A stretch of 64,000 nucleotides of DNA, taken from Nelumbo lutea. Its lineage: Eukaryota > Streptophyta > Magnoliopsida > Proteales > Nelumbonaceae. The notes under the pieces are model-generated. The model made no database searches. It had not been told where the DNA came from and was given only the letters and a program-made list of their open reading frames with translations. A program made the translations under genes and the position numbers. Location: positions 73,318,383-73,382,382 of the forward strand of contig JAKGHH010000002.1 in NCBI GenBank assembly GCA_022828595.1, written 5' to 3'. Below are positions 44,800-56,335 of this stretch, one piece after another; the stretch's first letter is position 1; each line of letters starts with the position of its first letter.

Positions 44800-44957
44800 A
44801 ATTCACGGGTGGACTTTGATTGGTCAAAACCTTTCCAATATCATGTATTTTCATAGATTTTCCATGTATAAATACATCACAAACCAATATCATGAGAAAA
44901 ATTGTAAAAACAAGTATTAACTATTGAAACCTTTTTTTCCTAAAAAAAATTAATGAA

Positions 44958-45027
44958 TGCACCAAGTAGCGATCAAACCTACTTTCTGCTTAGGAAACAA
45001 ACGCTCTATCCACTAAGTTATAGGCGC
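44958..45027 (-). pseudogene. tRNA-Arg(CCT) pseudogene, copy 3
   Basis: Minus-strand copy with anticodon CCT. Three bases are missing between the anticodon stem and T arm, and the B box is mutated (GTTTGATCGC). Confidence 0.85.
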
Positions 45028-45570
45028 CTGTTACATAACTTTTTTTTTTCAAGAAAAAGGTTTTAATACTTAATACTTGTTTTTACACTTTTTTAAAATG
45101 TGGGATATGATTTTTTAATTAATACAATAAAATAAATAGTGGGAGAAATTTGAGGAGCAAAGTGGTTGTAAATTTCCTCAAATTTGGAAGAGGATTGGCA
45201 TCAGTTGATTCCCCAATTAAGTGATTTAAAAAATAAAAAAATTTAAAAAGTGAGAAAATTAGAATAAAGATTTTGCATTAGATTTTGAAAGAGAGCAAGG
45301 GTGACATGTGGACTGGGTTTGATTACAATATTGAAAAGATGTCATATATGAAAAACTTATGACCAATCAACCAATATCATAAACATGTTAACCAATTATA
45401 TTTTATTTTATCAAAATTCACAGGGGGGCTTTGATTGATCAAAACCCTTCCAATATCATGTGTTTTCATAGATTTGTCATATATATATACATATACATCA
45501 ACCAGTATCATGAGAGAAAAATTGTAGAAGCAAGTATTAAAACTTTTTTTGGAAAATAAAATCTATTAAA

Positions 45571-45641
45571 TGCGTGAGGTAGGAGTCGAACCTATGACTT
45601 TCTACTTAGAAAACAAACGCTCTATTCACCACATGTGCTTG
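45571..45641 (-). pseudogene. tRNA-Arg-like pseudogene, copy 4, anticodon position reads TCT
   Basis: The anticodon loop is TTTTCTAAG, so CCT has become TCT (also an arginine anticodon). The 5' acceptor and D arm are truncated and rearranged (ATGTGGTGAATAG), so no cloverleaf forms. Confidence 0.8.
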
Positions 45642-46126
45642 TAACATTAAATTTTTTTCCTAAAAATTTTGTTTTAATACTCAATACATGTTTTTACACT
45701 TTTTTAAAAATGTGGGATATAATTTTTTAATTAATATGAGAAAACTGATGGTGGGAGAAATTTTATGAAAAAAGTGGTTGTAAATTTCCTTAAATATTGG
45801 AAGTTAAGAAAATTAGAATAAAGATTTTGCATCAAATATTGAAGGAGAGCAAGGGTAACATGTGGACTGGGTTCAATTACAATATCGAAATCGAAATGAT
45901 ATGTGTTTTCATGTTAACCAATTATGTTTTATTTTATCAAAGGGCTTTGATTGGTCAAAACCCTTCCAATATCATGTGTTTTCATAAATTTTCCATGTAT
46001 ATATAAATCATCTGGCATCACAAAATTGATAACCAATCACGTGGCTTTTCATTAATCAGTATTAGGAAAAAAATGTAAAAACAAGTATTAAAACTTTTTT
46101 GTTTCTGGAAACAAATATTTAATCAA

Positions 46127-46198
46127 CGCACCAAGTAGGGGTTGAACCTACACTTTCTACTTAGGAAACATACGCTCTATCCACTGAGCTACAAGCGC
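46127..46198 (-). pseudogene. tRNA-Arg(CCT) pseudogene, copy 5, nearly intact
   Basis: 72 of 73 positions. The A box TAGCTCAGTGG is intact. One base is missing before the T arm, and the T loop and acceptor have substitutions (TTGGTGCG). Likely inactive but the best preserved of the array apart from 62020-62092. Confidence 0.8.
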
Positions 46199-46261
46199 TT
46201 ATTACATAAATTTTTTTCCTACAAAAAAGATTTAATACTTAAACACTTTTTTAAATATGGG

Positions 46262-49200
46262 ATATATATATATATTAAAATTGGTTTGTCCATGTCAGCA
46301 TGTCTCTCCTTTGAGAGAAGCTATTTATCTATTTTCTCCATTTTTTGCCTTTTTCTTATTTTGTTTTATTAATATAAAACAGTAATCATTGTTTATCTTG
46401 ATTAAATTAATAAGCACACTATTAGAGAGACCTTTGGGTTTTCCAAGGCCTTATTTTAATGCATGCTATCATTACATTTGAGAGAGAAAGAGAATAATGA
46501 TAATATAAATCAAATAATATTAATAGGTTGAGGTTAAATAAACAAAAAATTATTAATTTAAAAATCCACTAAACTTTCACTAAAATTAAATATTAACAAA
46601 ACTTAGTACATATTAAAAATGTGTTTCAATTCCACTTAAAAATCAAACTTAATAAATTCTAATAAAAATAAGAAATTTAAATCTAAAAATATTAATTGAT
46701 AGTTTTAAACTTATAATAATATTATTAGATAACTTATGAGATAAGACCTTTATTCTACATTATGAACTCATTAAAAATGATAAAAATTAATGAAAATTTA
46801 AAATGTAGAAGCCGATTTATTAACAATATTTAATTGCAAAAATTTCTGAATAATAATGAAAAAATACTAACAACTAATTAAAAATAAGAAATTTAAATAT
46901 AAAAATACCAACAATTAATGATAGTTTTAATAACTTTGTATTAATGTATTTTTAATTAATTAATAATTTTTATGACTTGAGACCTTTATTGTGCATAATG
47001 AACTCATTAAAAATGATAAATTAATGAAAATTTAAAATGTAGAGCATGTTTTATTACTAGTATTTTATTGCTAAATTACTCATATGCAAAATTTACTGAA
47101 TAATAATGAAAAAATAACAACAATTAATTAAAAATCAAGAAAATTCTAAAAAACATAAACATAATTAAAATACTGAAAATTAACAATATTTTATAAGAAT
47201 AAGGGTATTTCCTAAAAATAATTAAAATGTACAATTAATAGAATTTTATTATTAAAAAACACCAAAAATTATTAAAAATTACACAAGCCAGAAACTATTG
47301 AAAAATATTGAAATTTAGCTGTATTTTTTAATAACTATGGTATTTGTTTAGTTATTTAATTTATTTTTACTGAAAGCAAATGCAAATTAATTTTGTAGTG
47401 ACTAATATGCAAAAGTAAATGCTGAAAATATTGTAAATTATTGAAAAATACTCATATGCAAAAGTTACTGAATAATAGTAAAAAAAACACCAAAATTTAA
47501 TTAAAAATCCGAAAATTCTAAAATAACCTAAAGCTTAATTAAAGTACTAAAAATAATTAAAAAGTTTTATTTAATTGTATTTTATTGCAAAAAATACTGA
47601 ATAATAATGAAAAAATAATGCATTTTAATTATTAATAGTAATATAATTAACAATAGTTATTTTTAAATTGAAATTAAAAATAATTATAATCTAAGATATA
47701 AATAGTATAATTTTACGTTTAATTACCAAAAAGTTATATTTAATTACCAAAAAATTATATTTAATTAGTTTTGTCCAAGAAATTAGCAATATTTATGAAA
47801 ATATGATACTTTCAAGAAATTAATTTATTTTAAATAAATACAATAATTTAATAATTACAATATTTTAATAATTAATAAAAGGTAACAAATCATTTATAAC
47901 TTAAGCAACTATTAGATCTATAAATTTGTAGGCTCAAGCAATTATTTCCTTTTGAGATAGTTTTAGTTGAGATATGCACCATGCCCACACATTATCAGGG
48001 ATAATCGTATTCGAAGTCTAATTGGATATCAAACTTTTAGAGTCCAATGATGACTTTAATGGATAGGGCCCAAGATAAATAATCCCTAATAAGCTCAACT
48101 TGAAACCTATATGCATATATGGTAAATATTATTATATAAATAACAAATTATATATATATATATATATATATACTAGACTAGACTAGAATTAAATATAAAT
48201 TTTAATTTGTAAAAAATCATAGTTTTATAATTAACGCGGGCCTCTTTATCAATAGAAAATGTGCAAGCCCAAGGCTGAGCTTGGCCCAACCATCAGGCCT
48301 AGATCTTGAGCCCAAGCCCAACCCTTGTATAAAGCCTGAAGCTTGATCTATACATAAAATGTTTTATTTTTAGTATACTTTTATAAACTAATATTATATT
48401 AATTTAGTAAAAATTAATAAACTAATTTATATTTCCTAATAGTAAATTGATATTTATTAATAATTTAAGAAGAATATTTTTCATGCTTGGACAAAATTGC
48501 AGGCTCGTGGGCTCGAGCTCGAGCTTTCTCAAATTAGTTTGGCCCAATACTATTACATATATATAAAAAAGTACTTATGTTATAATATATATATATATAT
48601 ATAAAGGGTCTAATTGTATACATCAAAAATCATGTGAAATAAAAATTTAAACATCTTTTTCATTCGTTTTTAAATGAACCTCTCATAACTTGCCCCGGTC
48701 CGTGGCCTGGCCTGACCCAAGGCTTGGCCCATGGACTAGCCCAACCCATGGCACGACACGGGTCCGTGTGGGATCGAGCTGTGGGTCATGCCAAACCGAC
48801 CCCCAAATTATCCCAGAGGAGGAAGGCACAACCTAGGACACCTCTTGGGTTAGCACGGCACGACCCACACTTTGTGTGGGCCACATGTGGGTCGTGTCAT
48901 GCTAGCCCAACACGACCCGATTTACACCTCTACTTGAACACGCCCAATACTAGGGACAGGGTGGGGAAATTTGAAGATTTCCCATCCTTGATGAGGAGTT
49001 GGGTGCCTTGCCCCTAAACTCGCCCAACATTGGGAGTGGTTGCCTTGCCCTGAACCCGCCTGAAATTGGGGACGAAGTGGGGATGGAGTAGAGTGTCTTG
49101 ACTATGGGGCAAGGATAAGGATGGGGTGCCCCGCCCTGAACCCACCCTGTTGTCATTCCTATATAATTGTTAATTATTAGTGAAATTAATAAAAATGTTA

Positions 49201-49527
49201 ATTTTGTAATTATTTTTATTTATTTAAAGTTAACCAAAATTTCATTTAAAAATAAAAATAATAATAACAATTATTAAAATTACTAAAAATTATTAATAAA
49301 ACTAAATTTATTAAAAATATTTATTCATACTAAATTAACAAAAATTATTTTATGTAAATCAACATTAAATGAAAAAAATATAATTATTAAAACTTTAAAT
49401 GCTAACAATAAATTTGAATACTTTTAGTTAATTAACAACAAAATTTTATTATTAATTTAATATTAAGTAATAGTAAATAAAATTAATTCTTTCATATTTC
49501 CCGTGCATCGCATGAGTCCCCGCTAGT
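46262..49527 (+). mobile_element. Helitron-like element 1 of a head-to-tail stack
   Basis: It starts with TATATA.. then GGTTTGTCCATGTCAGCATG and TCTCTCCTTTGAGAGAAGCT, and ends with CCCGTGCATCGCATGAGTCC, CCGCTAGT (49523-49527). The body is AT-rich and carries the GC-rich block 48690-49150. No Rep/helicase frame. The left end enters the tRNA-Arg repeat unit just after its GGGATAT anchor. Confidence 0.65.
48690..49150. repeat. GC-rich block, copy of 7430-7860
   Basis: Same order of sub-blocks as 7430-7860: CATGCCAAACCGACCCCCAA, then ACACCTCTACTTGAAC, then GGGGTGCC-type repeats. Frames here are artefacts. Confidence 0.75.
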
Positions 49528-51955
49528 ATATATATGTATGTATGTATATAATTGGATGGTCCATGTCAACATGTCTCTCTTTTGAGATAAGCTATTTAAT
49601 TATTTTCTCAATTTTTTTTATTTTCTTATTTTCTTTTGTTCTAAAAATATAAAAAAGTAATCATTGATTATCATGATTAGATTAATAAAGCTGCACATTA
49701 TTAGAGAGACACCTTTGGTTTCCAAGGCATGCATGTTGTTATTACATTTATAAAAGACATTTGAGAGAGAGAGAGAGAGAGAGGGAGTAGTAATAATAAT
49801 TACTGTATTTTAAAATTTACAGTATTAATAATAATTACAATATTTTTAAAAATTAGCAGTATTAACCATATTTATTAAAAATAATGTAATTATTAATTAA
49901 TAGTATTAACTGTTATAGCATTTATTAATTAATAGTAATTATATAACTACATTATTTATTAATTAACAACATTAACTATACATTTAATTAATACAATATT
50001 ATTAATTTTACAATATTATTAATTAATCAAAAATATTTATTAAAGTACTAAATTTATTAATTAATAGTAATTTTAATTTATATAGTACTTTTAATAATTA
50101 CAACATTTTTAATAATTATGGTATTTTAGTTAATTAACAATATTTATTAAAAATAAAGTAATTTTTATTAACATTATTTTTAATAATTATAGTATTAATA
50201 ATTAAGCATATTTTACAATATTTTCAATAATTTCATTTTTATTAATTACAATATTTATTAATTAACATTGTTTATTAAAATATTGTATTCATTAAATAAT
50301 ATTAATATTTTTTGTTAATTCATTAAATAACAGTTTTTAAATTGTTATTTAAAGTAAGTTATAATTTAAATTATATTTGAAACTATAAGTAATATAATTA
50401 AATTTTAAACTGTAACTAAAATTAATTATATTTAAATTATTTATTTAAATATACTTTAAGCTAAAAATAGTAGAAAATACATTTAATGAACAAAAATTAG
50501 TCAATAAAATAACCAAAAATAAAGTACTAATAATTTTGTCATAATTACAAACAATTATCCAAGAAATAACTAGAAATGTATTAACATGATTTCCAATAAA
50601 TATGATAAATTACCAAAAATTAAAAAATATAACAATTAAAATTGCTTTTTGAGAGAAGCTACCTATCTGTTTTCTCAATTTTTTGCATTTTTCGTATTTT
50701 CTTTTGTTTTAAAAATATTGAAAAGTAATCATTGCTTATGTTGATTAGATTAATAATGATGCACACTATTAGAGATAGTGACCTTTGGGTTTTCTAAGGC
50801 CTCTTATTTTAATGCATACCATTATTACATTTAAAAAAGACATTTAAGAGAGAGAGAGAGGGAGGGTAGGAGTAGTAATAATAATTACTGTAATTTAAAA
50901 TTTACAAAATTAATAAAACTTACTATATTTTTCATAATAAATAGTATTAACTGTGTTTATTAAAAATAATGTATTTATTAATTAATATAATGTAAATTAT
51001 AATTTATTAAAAATCAATACTAACGATTATAGTATTTATTAATTAATAGTAATTAAATAATTACAGTATTTTATTAATTAACAATATTAAATGTACTTTT
51101 AATTGATGCAATATTATTAATTAATTAAAAGTATTTATTAAAATATTGAATTTACTAATTAACTGTTTTTTAATTAATATAGTACTTTTAATAATTATAG
51201 TATTCTAATTAATTAAAATTAATGTATTTTTATTAGTAGTACTTTTAATAATTACAATATTAATAATTAACCGTATCTTATACTATTTTCAATAATTACA
51301 ATATTATTAATTAACAATGTTTATTATAATTTTGTATTTATTAAAAATATTAATATTTTTTATTATTTCATTAATTAAGCATTTTTTAAATTGTTAATCA
51401 ATATAAGTTATATCTTAAACTGAATTTTAAATATTATTTAAATTATATTTAAAACTATAAGTAATATATTTAAATTTTAAACTATAATTATAATGAATTA
51501 TATTTAAATATAATTTAAGCTATAAATAGCAGAAAGTTACATTAATGAACAGAAATTAGCCAAGAAAATAACCAAAAGTAAAGTACCAATAATTTTATCA
51601 TAATTACCAAAAATTATCCAAGAAATTACCAAAATGTATTAACATGATTTCCAATAAATATGATAAATTACTAGAAATTAAATAATATAACCATTAAAAT
51701 CACTTTTTGAAAATATGTACTAATTATCAAAAATTTTCAAGAAGTAAATGTAATTAGTTCATAGTGTATTTAAAATACATCTGTTTTTTTGTATCAATTA
51801 TAAATTATATAATTTAAACATTATTATCCTTGCCTATGATGATATTAGTTTATAGTGTTACAATGGAAAATAGAAGAAATGTATTTATTATTATATATTT
51901 CCATTAGTTCACTTTCGCTCAACAAAGCCCGTGCATCACGCGGGTCCCTGCTAGT
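49528..51955 (+). mobile_element. Helitron-like element 2 of the stack
   Basis: It starts directly after CTAGT of element 1 and repeats its opening (TGGTCCATGTCAACATGTCT, CTCTTTTGAG). It ends CCCGTGCATCACGCGGGTCC, CTGCTAGT (51951-51955). A second opening-like block at about 50645-50870 (GAGAGAAGCTACCTATCTG) shows that it contains an internal duplication or a further truncated copy. A (GA)n tract is at 49763-49783. No gene. Confidence 0.65.
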
Positions 51956-52190
51956 ATATAATAAAATTGGACGGTCCATGTCAACATGTCTCTCCTATGA
52001 GAGAGGCAATTTATCTATTTTCTCCATTTTTTTTTGCATTTTCTTATTTTATTTTGTTTTAAAAATATAAAAGTAGTCATTGTCATCAATAGAGATATAC
52101 ACTATTATCATGTCATCAATAAAGCTTTACACTATTATCAATATATTATATTATTAAAGAGAGAGAGAATTAAGATTGTGTTAATGGAGA

Positions 52191-52230
<40 letters not shown>

Positions 52231-54143
52231 ATTAAGAGTGTGTTAATGAGAGATACAGAGAAGTTGGATAGTTTATTAGGTCCACAGGGAATGGAATTCT
52301 TATTTAATAGAGCAATAATGCAATTTATTAAAGAAACAAGGGGGGGAACATTTGGGTATTTTAGGCTTCCCTAGAGAATGGAATTCCCATTCAAGAGTTT
52401 TAAGGAGACTCATGACAAAAGTATTAATAAAATATTTAGAATCTATTAAGAAAATATTAGTAAAATAGTAATAAAATAATAGTACTATAATAAAATATTA
52501 ATAAATTAATAACAAAAGATAAAGATATGAAGTTTTAAATATAATAATGTCATATATTTTATTTATACAATGTAAAATAATAATATTATTAATAATATAA
52601 TAATAATTTGGTAATAATATAATATAATTAAAATTAATATAATAATTAAGTAATAATGCCAATATTGATATAATATGATTAAATTAATAATAGTATAAAT
52701 TAACAAAATATTAATAAACTAATAAGAAAATTAAATGCACAAACTAATAAAGTATTGAAGTAATAACAAAATAACAACAATCAAATCAAAATCCAATTCT
52801 GGTTCCCAACTAAACCAAATATGAATAGGCAATTCTAGTTCCGATTCTGATTCCAATTCTATTTCAATTCCAATCCTGTTTTTAAAATATTATAATAATT
52901 ATTAATAGAACTTAGTAAAAATAAAAAATAGATTTATCTTATAATAGTTAATAAAATTTAAGAAATTTGGTTTCCTTCAAATGTTAATGAAAAATGTTTC
53001 AATTTCTTTTAAAATCAAAATTAATAAATACTAATTAAGAAATTTGTTGTTTTATGTTTTATTGTTTAACCTAAACCTATTAAAGATTGGATCCGATTTG
53101 GATATCTAACTTTCCTTAATGGATTCAAATTTGAATCACCATATATGAGATTTGACCAGATCTTCGGGTCGGATCGGATCCGAATATGCCCTATACATAA
53201 TAAGACATGTAGTGCATGGATATCCTTTCTAACTACCATTTATTTATTTGGTTTCCTTAAAGTTCTAAATAAAAGCGTTTCAATTTCACTTAAAAATCAA
53301 ACTTAATGAACACTAATAAAAATAAAAAATTTAAACACTGATTAAGAAATTTGTTAGTTTATGTTTTACTAGCAAGGACCCTAGCATGGAATTTGTCAAC
53401 GAAAAGTGAAATAATGGAAACTAACAACTATTCTAAGGAAGGAATATTATGTTGTTTAAAATAATTAATCTTTATTTTATTAATGCCATTATTTAGTAAT
53501 TTAGTAATTTTGACAAATTATATTATTAATTAATATAATTATGCTTAGAGTGTGGGCAGGGTTGGGCTATGCAACCTATAAAATTGTTAATACACTATCA
53601 AAACTTGGCTTGAGATATTTTATGATTTTGGTTTATTATGTTACACATTGGGGGTAGCTCAACCCCCATAGCTACTTCAGGTTCAATATTAATATTTTTT
53701 ATTAAAAATAGTTAAAAACCCCAAAATAATGCATGCATGGGTTGTGCTTAGATTTGGTTTAGTCTAATTACAAATTTCACATTTCTCTTAGAGGTGCAAC
53801 TTAAGGGGTTGGGTTAGGTTAAGGATCAACCAAACCCTAACCTAAAGTCTTAAACCTTTAGCTTAGATGAGATTAATTTAATTATGATTAAAAAAGTTAA
53901 TATATGGACTAATTTATTTATTAATGAAGTAAAAACAGATAAAATAGAATACTAACGGATAATATGAAAGAATAATTATTTATTAAGAAATTAATAGTAT
54001 TTTATTATTTTTGTTAGAAATTATTAATATAATTAATAAATTATATTTTATAACAAATTACTAAAATTATTAATACAATTATCAATTTTCATTGTTTCAC
54101 TTTTCCTTAATAAATCCCGTGCATCACACGGGTCCCCACTAGT
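51956..54143 (+). mobile_element. Helitron-like element 3 of the stack
   Basis: Opens with GGACGGTCCATGTCAACATG and TCTCTCCTATGAGAGAGGC right after CTAGT of element 2. Ends CCCGTGCATCACACGGGTCC, CCACTAGT (54139-54143), a perfect 7-bp hairpin CCCGTGC..GCACGGG apart from one position. (GA)n tracts at 52186-52229. A degenerate inverse terminus lies inside at 53368-53400. After CTAG the tRNA-Arg unit resumes with TTAATACAAG. Confidence 0.65.
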
Positions 54144-54428
54144 TAATACAAGAAAACAAATAATAGGAGAAATTTTAGGAGCAAAGTGGTTGTAAAATTC
54201 TCAAATATTGGAAGAGGATTGACATTGGTTGATTCGTCAATTAAGTGATTTAAAAAAATAAAAAATTTAAAAAGTGGGAAAATTAGAATAAAGATTTTGC
54301 ATCAAATTTGAAGGAGAGCAAGGGTGACAAGTGGGTTGTGTTTGATTATAACATTGAAAAGACATCATATCTAAAAAACTTATGACCAATCAACCGGTAT
54401 CATAAATATGTTAAGCAATTATATTTTA
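54144..54428. repeat. Middle part of tRNA-Arg repeat unit 5
   Basis: TTAATACAAGAAAACAAATA through CCAATCAACCGGTATCATAA and AATTATATTTTA is collinear with units 1-4, showing that the Helitron-like stack split this unit on the left and the TIR element splits it on the right. Confidence 0.85.
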
Positions 54429-54705
54429 GGGAAAATTCCCCATAGGTACCCTATACTTTAGGCCAAGTGCCAATTTAGTACCCGAAGTTTAAAACACCAC
54501 AATCTCGTACTTGAACTTTCATTTTGCAACAATTTAGTACCTATTGTCAATAGACCATCAATTATGTATATCATGTGATCTTCATGTGCGATTTAAGACA
54601 TTTAAAAATGTCAAAATTGCCCTTAGACATTGTTCGTCATCTTCTTTATTAAGAAAATGAATAGAGTCATGCCCGATTCCACCCCAACTAGCCAAATGTT
54701 TTTTG

Positions 54706-55001
54706 CCCCAACGAACAGAGTTGCAACAGTTTTTCGCTGAGAGGGGTGTCGTCGCCACTACATATCTGAACCGGTGAAAAACGTGCAGTGGTGGATGGCG
54801 GCGACTGCACCCCAACGAATAGAGTTGTAGCAGTTTTTTGCTGAGAGGGGTGCTGCCGCTGCTGTAGATCTGAACCAACAAAAAACTTGCGGTGGTGGAT
54901 GGCAGTGACGGCACCCCAACGAACAGAGTTGCAGCAGTTTTTCATTGAGAGGGGTGTCGTCGTCGCTACATCTGAACCGACGAAAAACATGCGATGGTGG
55001 A
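54706..55001. repeat. Minisatellite of about 103-bp units, left part
   Basis: Units begin CCCCAACGAACAGAGTTGCA at about 54707, 54812 and 54915 and continue through CTGAGAGGGGTGTCGTCGCC and GGTGGATGGCGGCGAC. The array continues at 61141 after the copia insertion. Long frames on both strands are read-through of the repeat. Confidence 0.9.
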
Positions 55002-55819
55002 TGTTGGAGAAGATGGGGTCGCTGTAACTTAGGAGGAGAAGCTCTGAGGCGTATCTGAAGACACTGTCTTTAGAACGTTATTTGCTCCCACTTAGTTTTA
55101 CTGAGTTTGCTATTGGGTTACAGGCAAATTCATTCCTAGGATACAACAGAGCCTTGGGCGAGAATCTGCAACCAGCAAAGTTGAAGAGTCTCCAAAGAAA
55201 CCTTCTGTGAGACTATAGCATACTGGACTGAGAAAGAGAGAGGTAGTGAATTTCGAAATTGTGTGTTTTGGAATCTGATTCATGCTCCTTAAATAATTTG
55301 TGAAGAGGTATGAGAAAAATGTAGGTGCTGGTTTAGAGAAGGCACCTTGAACAGTCATAATTTCAAACATTGTGACTGTTTTAAAAGTTATTAACAGTTG
55401 GTGACTGTTAACTTTGAATTGTGCCTCTTGATCACACCCGATCGAATCAACGGTGATCAATGGTCATCAATGCACCAAAACCAGAGTTGCCCATCGTGAG
55501 CCACGCGGGTGCGTGCGAAGTACGCCTCTAAAGCGCCTCATTGCGCCACACACACACGCGCACACGCATGCGTGCACGTTGCGCGATATCGAATCCCCAT
55601 ACTCTCCTCTACTAATTCTAAGGAGTGTAAATCAGCTCCTATTGAAATACTGAAAATAAACCTTGTAATTATCCAATGTGGGACAAGTTCAAAACTGGGT
55701 TTTTTTTTTTTTTGTAAGAGAAAAACTGATTTTTCAACCAAGTGTGCAGGTGCAATTTCTCATGTAATTGACCAATCAAACCATTGGATTTAATCTCTTA
55801 TGAGATTAAAAATCCAACA
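55002..55819 (-). repeat. 3' LTR of the copia element (818 bp)
   Basis: On the + strand TGTTGGAGAAGATGG...AAAATCCAACA; ends TG..CA on both strands. Compared with the other LTR I count 19 differences in the first about 205 bases, mostly transitions. A 17-18-base segment present in the 5' LTR near 60745 is absent here. Both LTRs contain a CACACACGCGC-type alternating tract. Confidence 0.95.
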
Positions 55820-55831
55820 ATCCCCCACATT
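55820..55831 (-). other. Polypurine tract of the copia element
   Basis: The minus strand reads TGTGGGGGATTG immediately before the 3' LTR, the plus-strand primer position. Confidence 0.75.
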
Positions 55832-56335
55832 GATTGATCAATTACATAGTTCTCTCTCAATCCAAACTACTATGACACAATTATGCATACAAAAGGTGTT
55901 TATCAACTTAAACCTCTTGTTAGTATAGTTATCTCATAGCTTTGTCAAAGTTATTAGTGATAAGACATTAAATCAACTACTCTCAAAACAAACCGGAGAC
56001 ACCTATACACATAAAAATGATCAGTCTCTACAAGAGTTTCAAATTTTGCTCAGCACTGTTATGGCCATGTGCTTCTTTCCTGGTTTCATGAACAATTCCA
56101 AGAGCAAACCCAAACCACATAGGTGAAGTTCCACTATATGCTCCGTAATTTGACACATTTCAGAATTTCATTAAGAGTTTATCTCAACCTCTCATCATAA
56201 CGGACAACACTGTTTATGTTGTGATGGGAAATTTCTCAATGTTAGTGCTAACAGTCACATTGCTGTAACTTGTTGTTACCCATTAAACCCAATACTGATG
56301 GCTTTTCAGTTCATGTTGGGTTACGATTACAGGGA
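55832..56335 (-). other. Noncoding 3' region of the copia element
   Basis: About 500 bases between the end of RNase H and the polypurine tract. No extra frame (no env-like gene) is seen. Confidence 0.7.

Larger units (their letters stand above)
43761..46260. repeat. Tandem array of tRNA-Arg-bearing units of about 550-750 bp
   Basis: The anchor word TGGGATATAATTTTTTAATT (or close variants) occurs at 43777, 44351, 45101, 45712 and 46259. Between anchors the order is constant: GGAGAAATTTTAGGAGCAAA, TTTTGCATCAAATTTTGAAG, CCAATCAA..AGTATCATAAAC, CTTTGATTGGTCAAA, TTTTCATAGATTTTCCATG, then a tRNA-Arg-like sequence and an arm with AATACTTGTTTTTAC. The fifth unit is interrupted and continues at 54144-54428 and 61938-62092. 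Unit 2 has a partial internal duplication and holds two tRNA copies. Confidence 0.9.

Noticed and set aside
54582..54990. Frames of 100-110 codons on the minus strand
   Set aside because: They run through the 103-bp minisatellite; repeated peptide blocks follow the DNA repeat.
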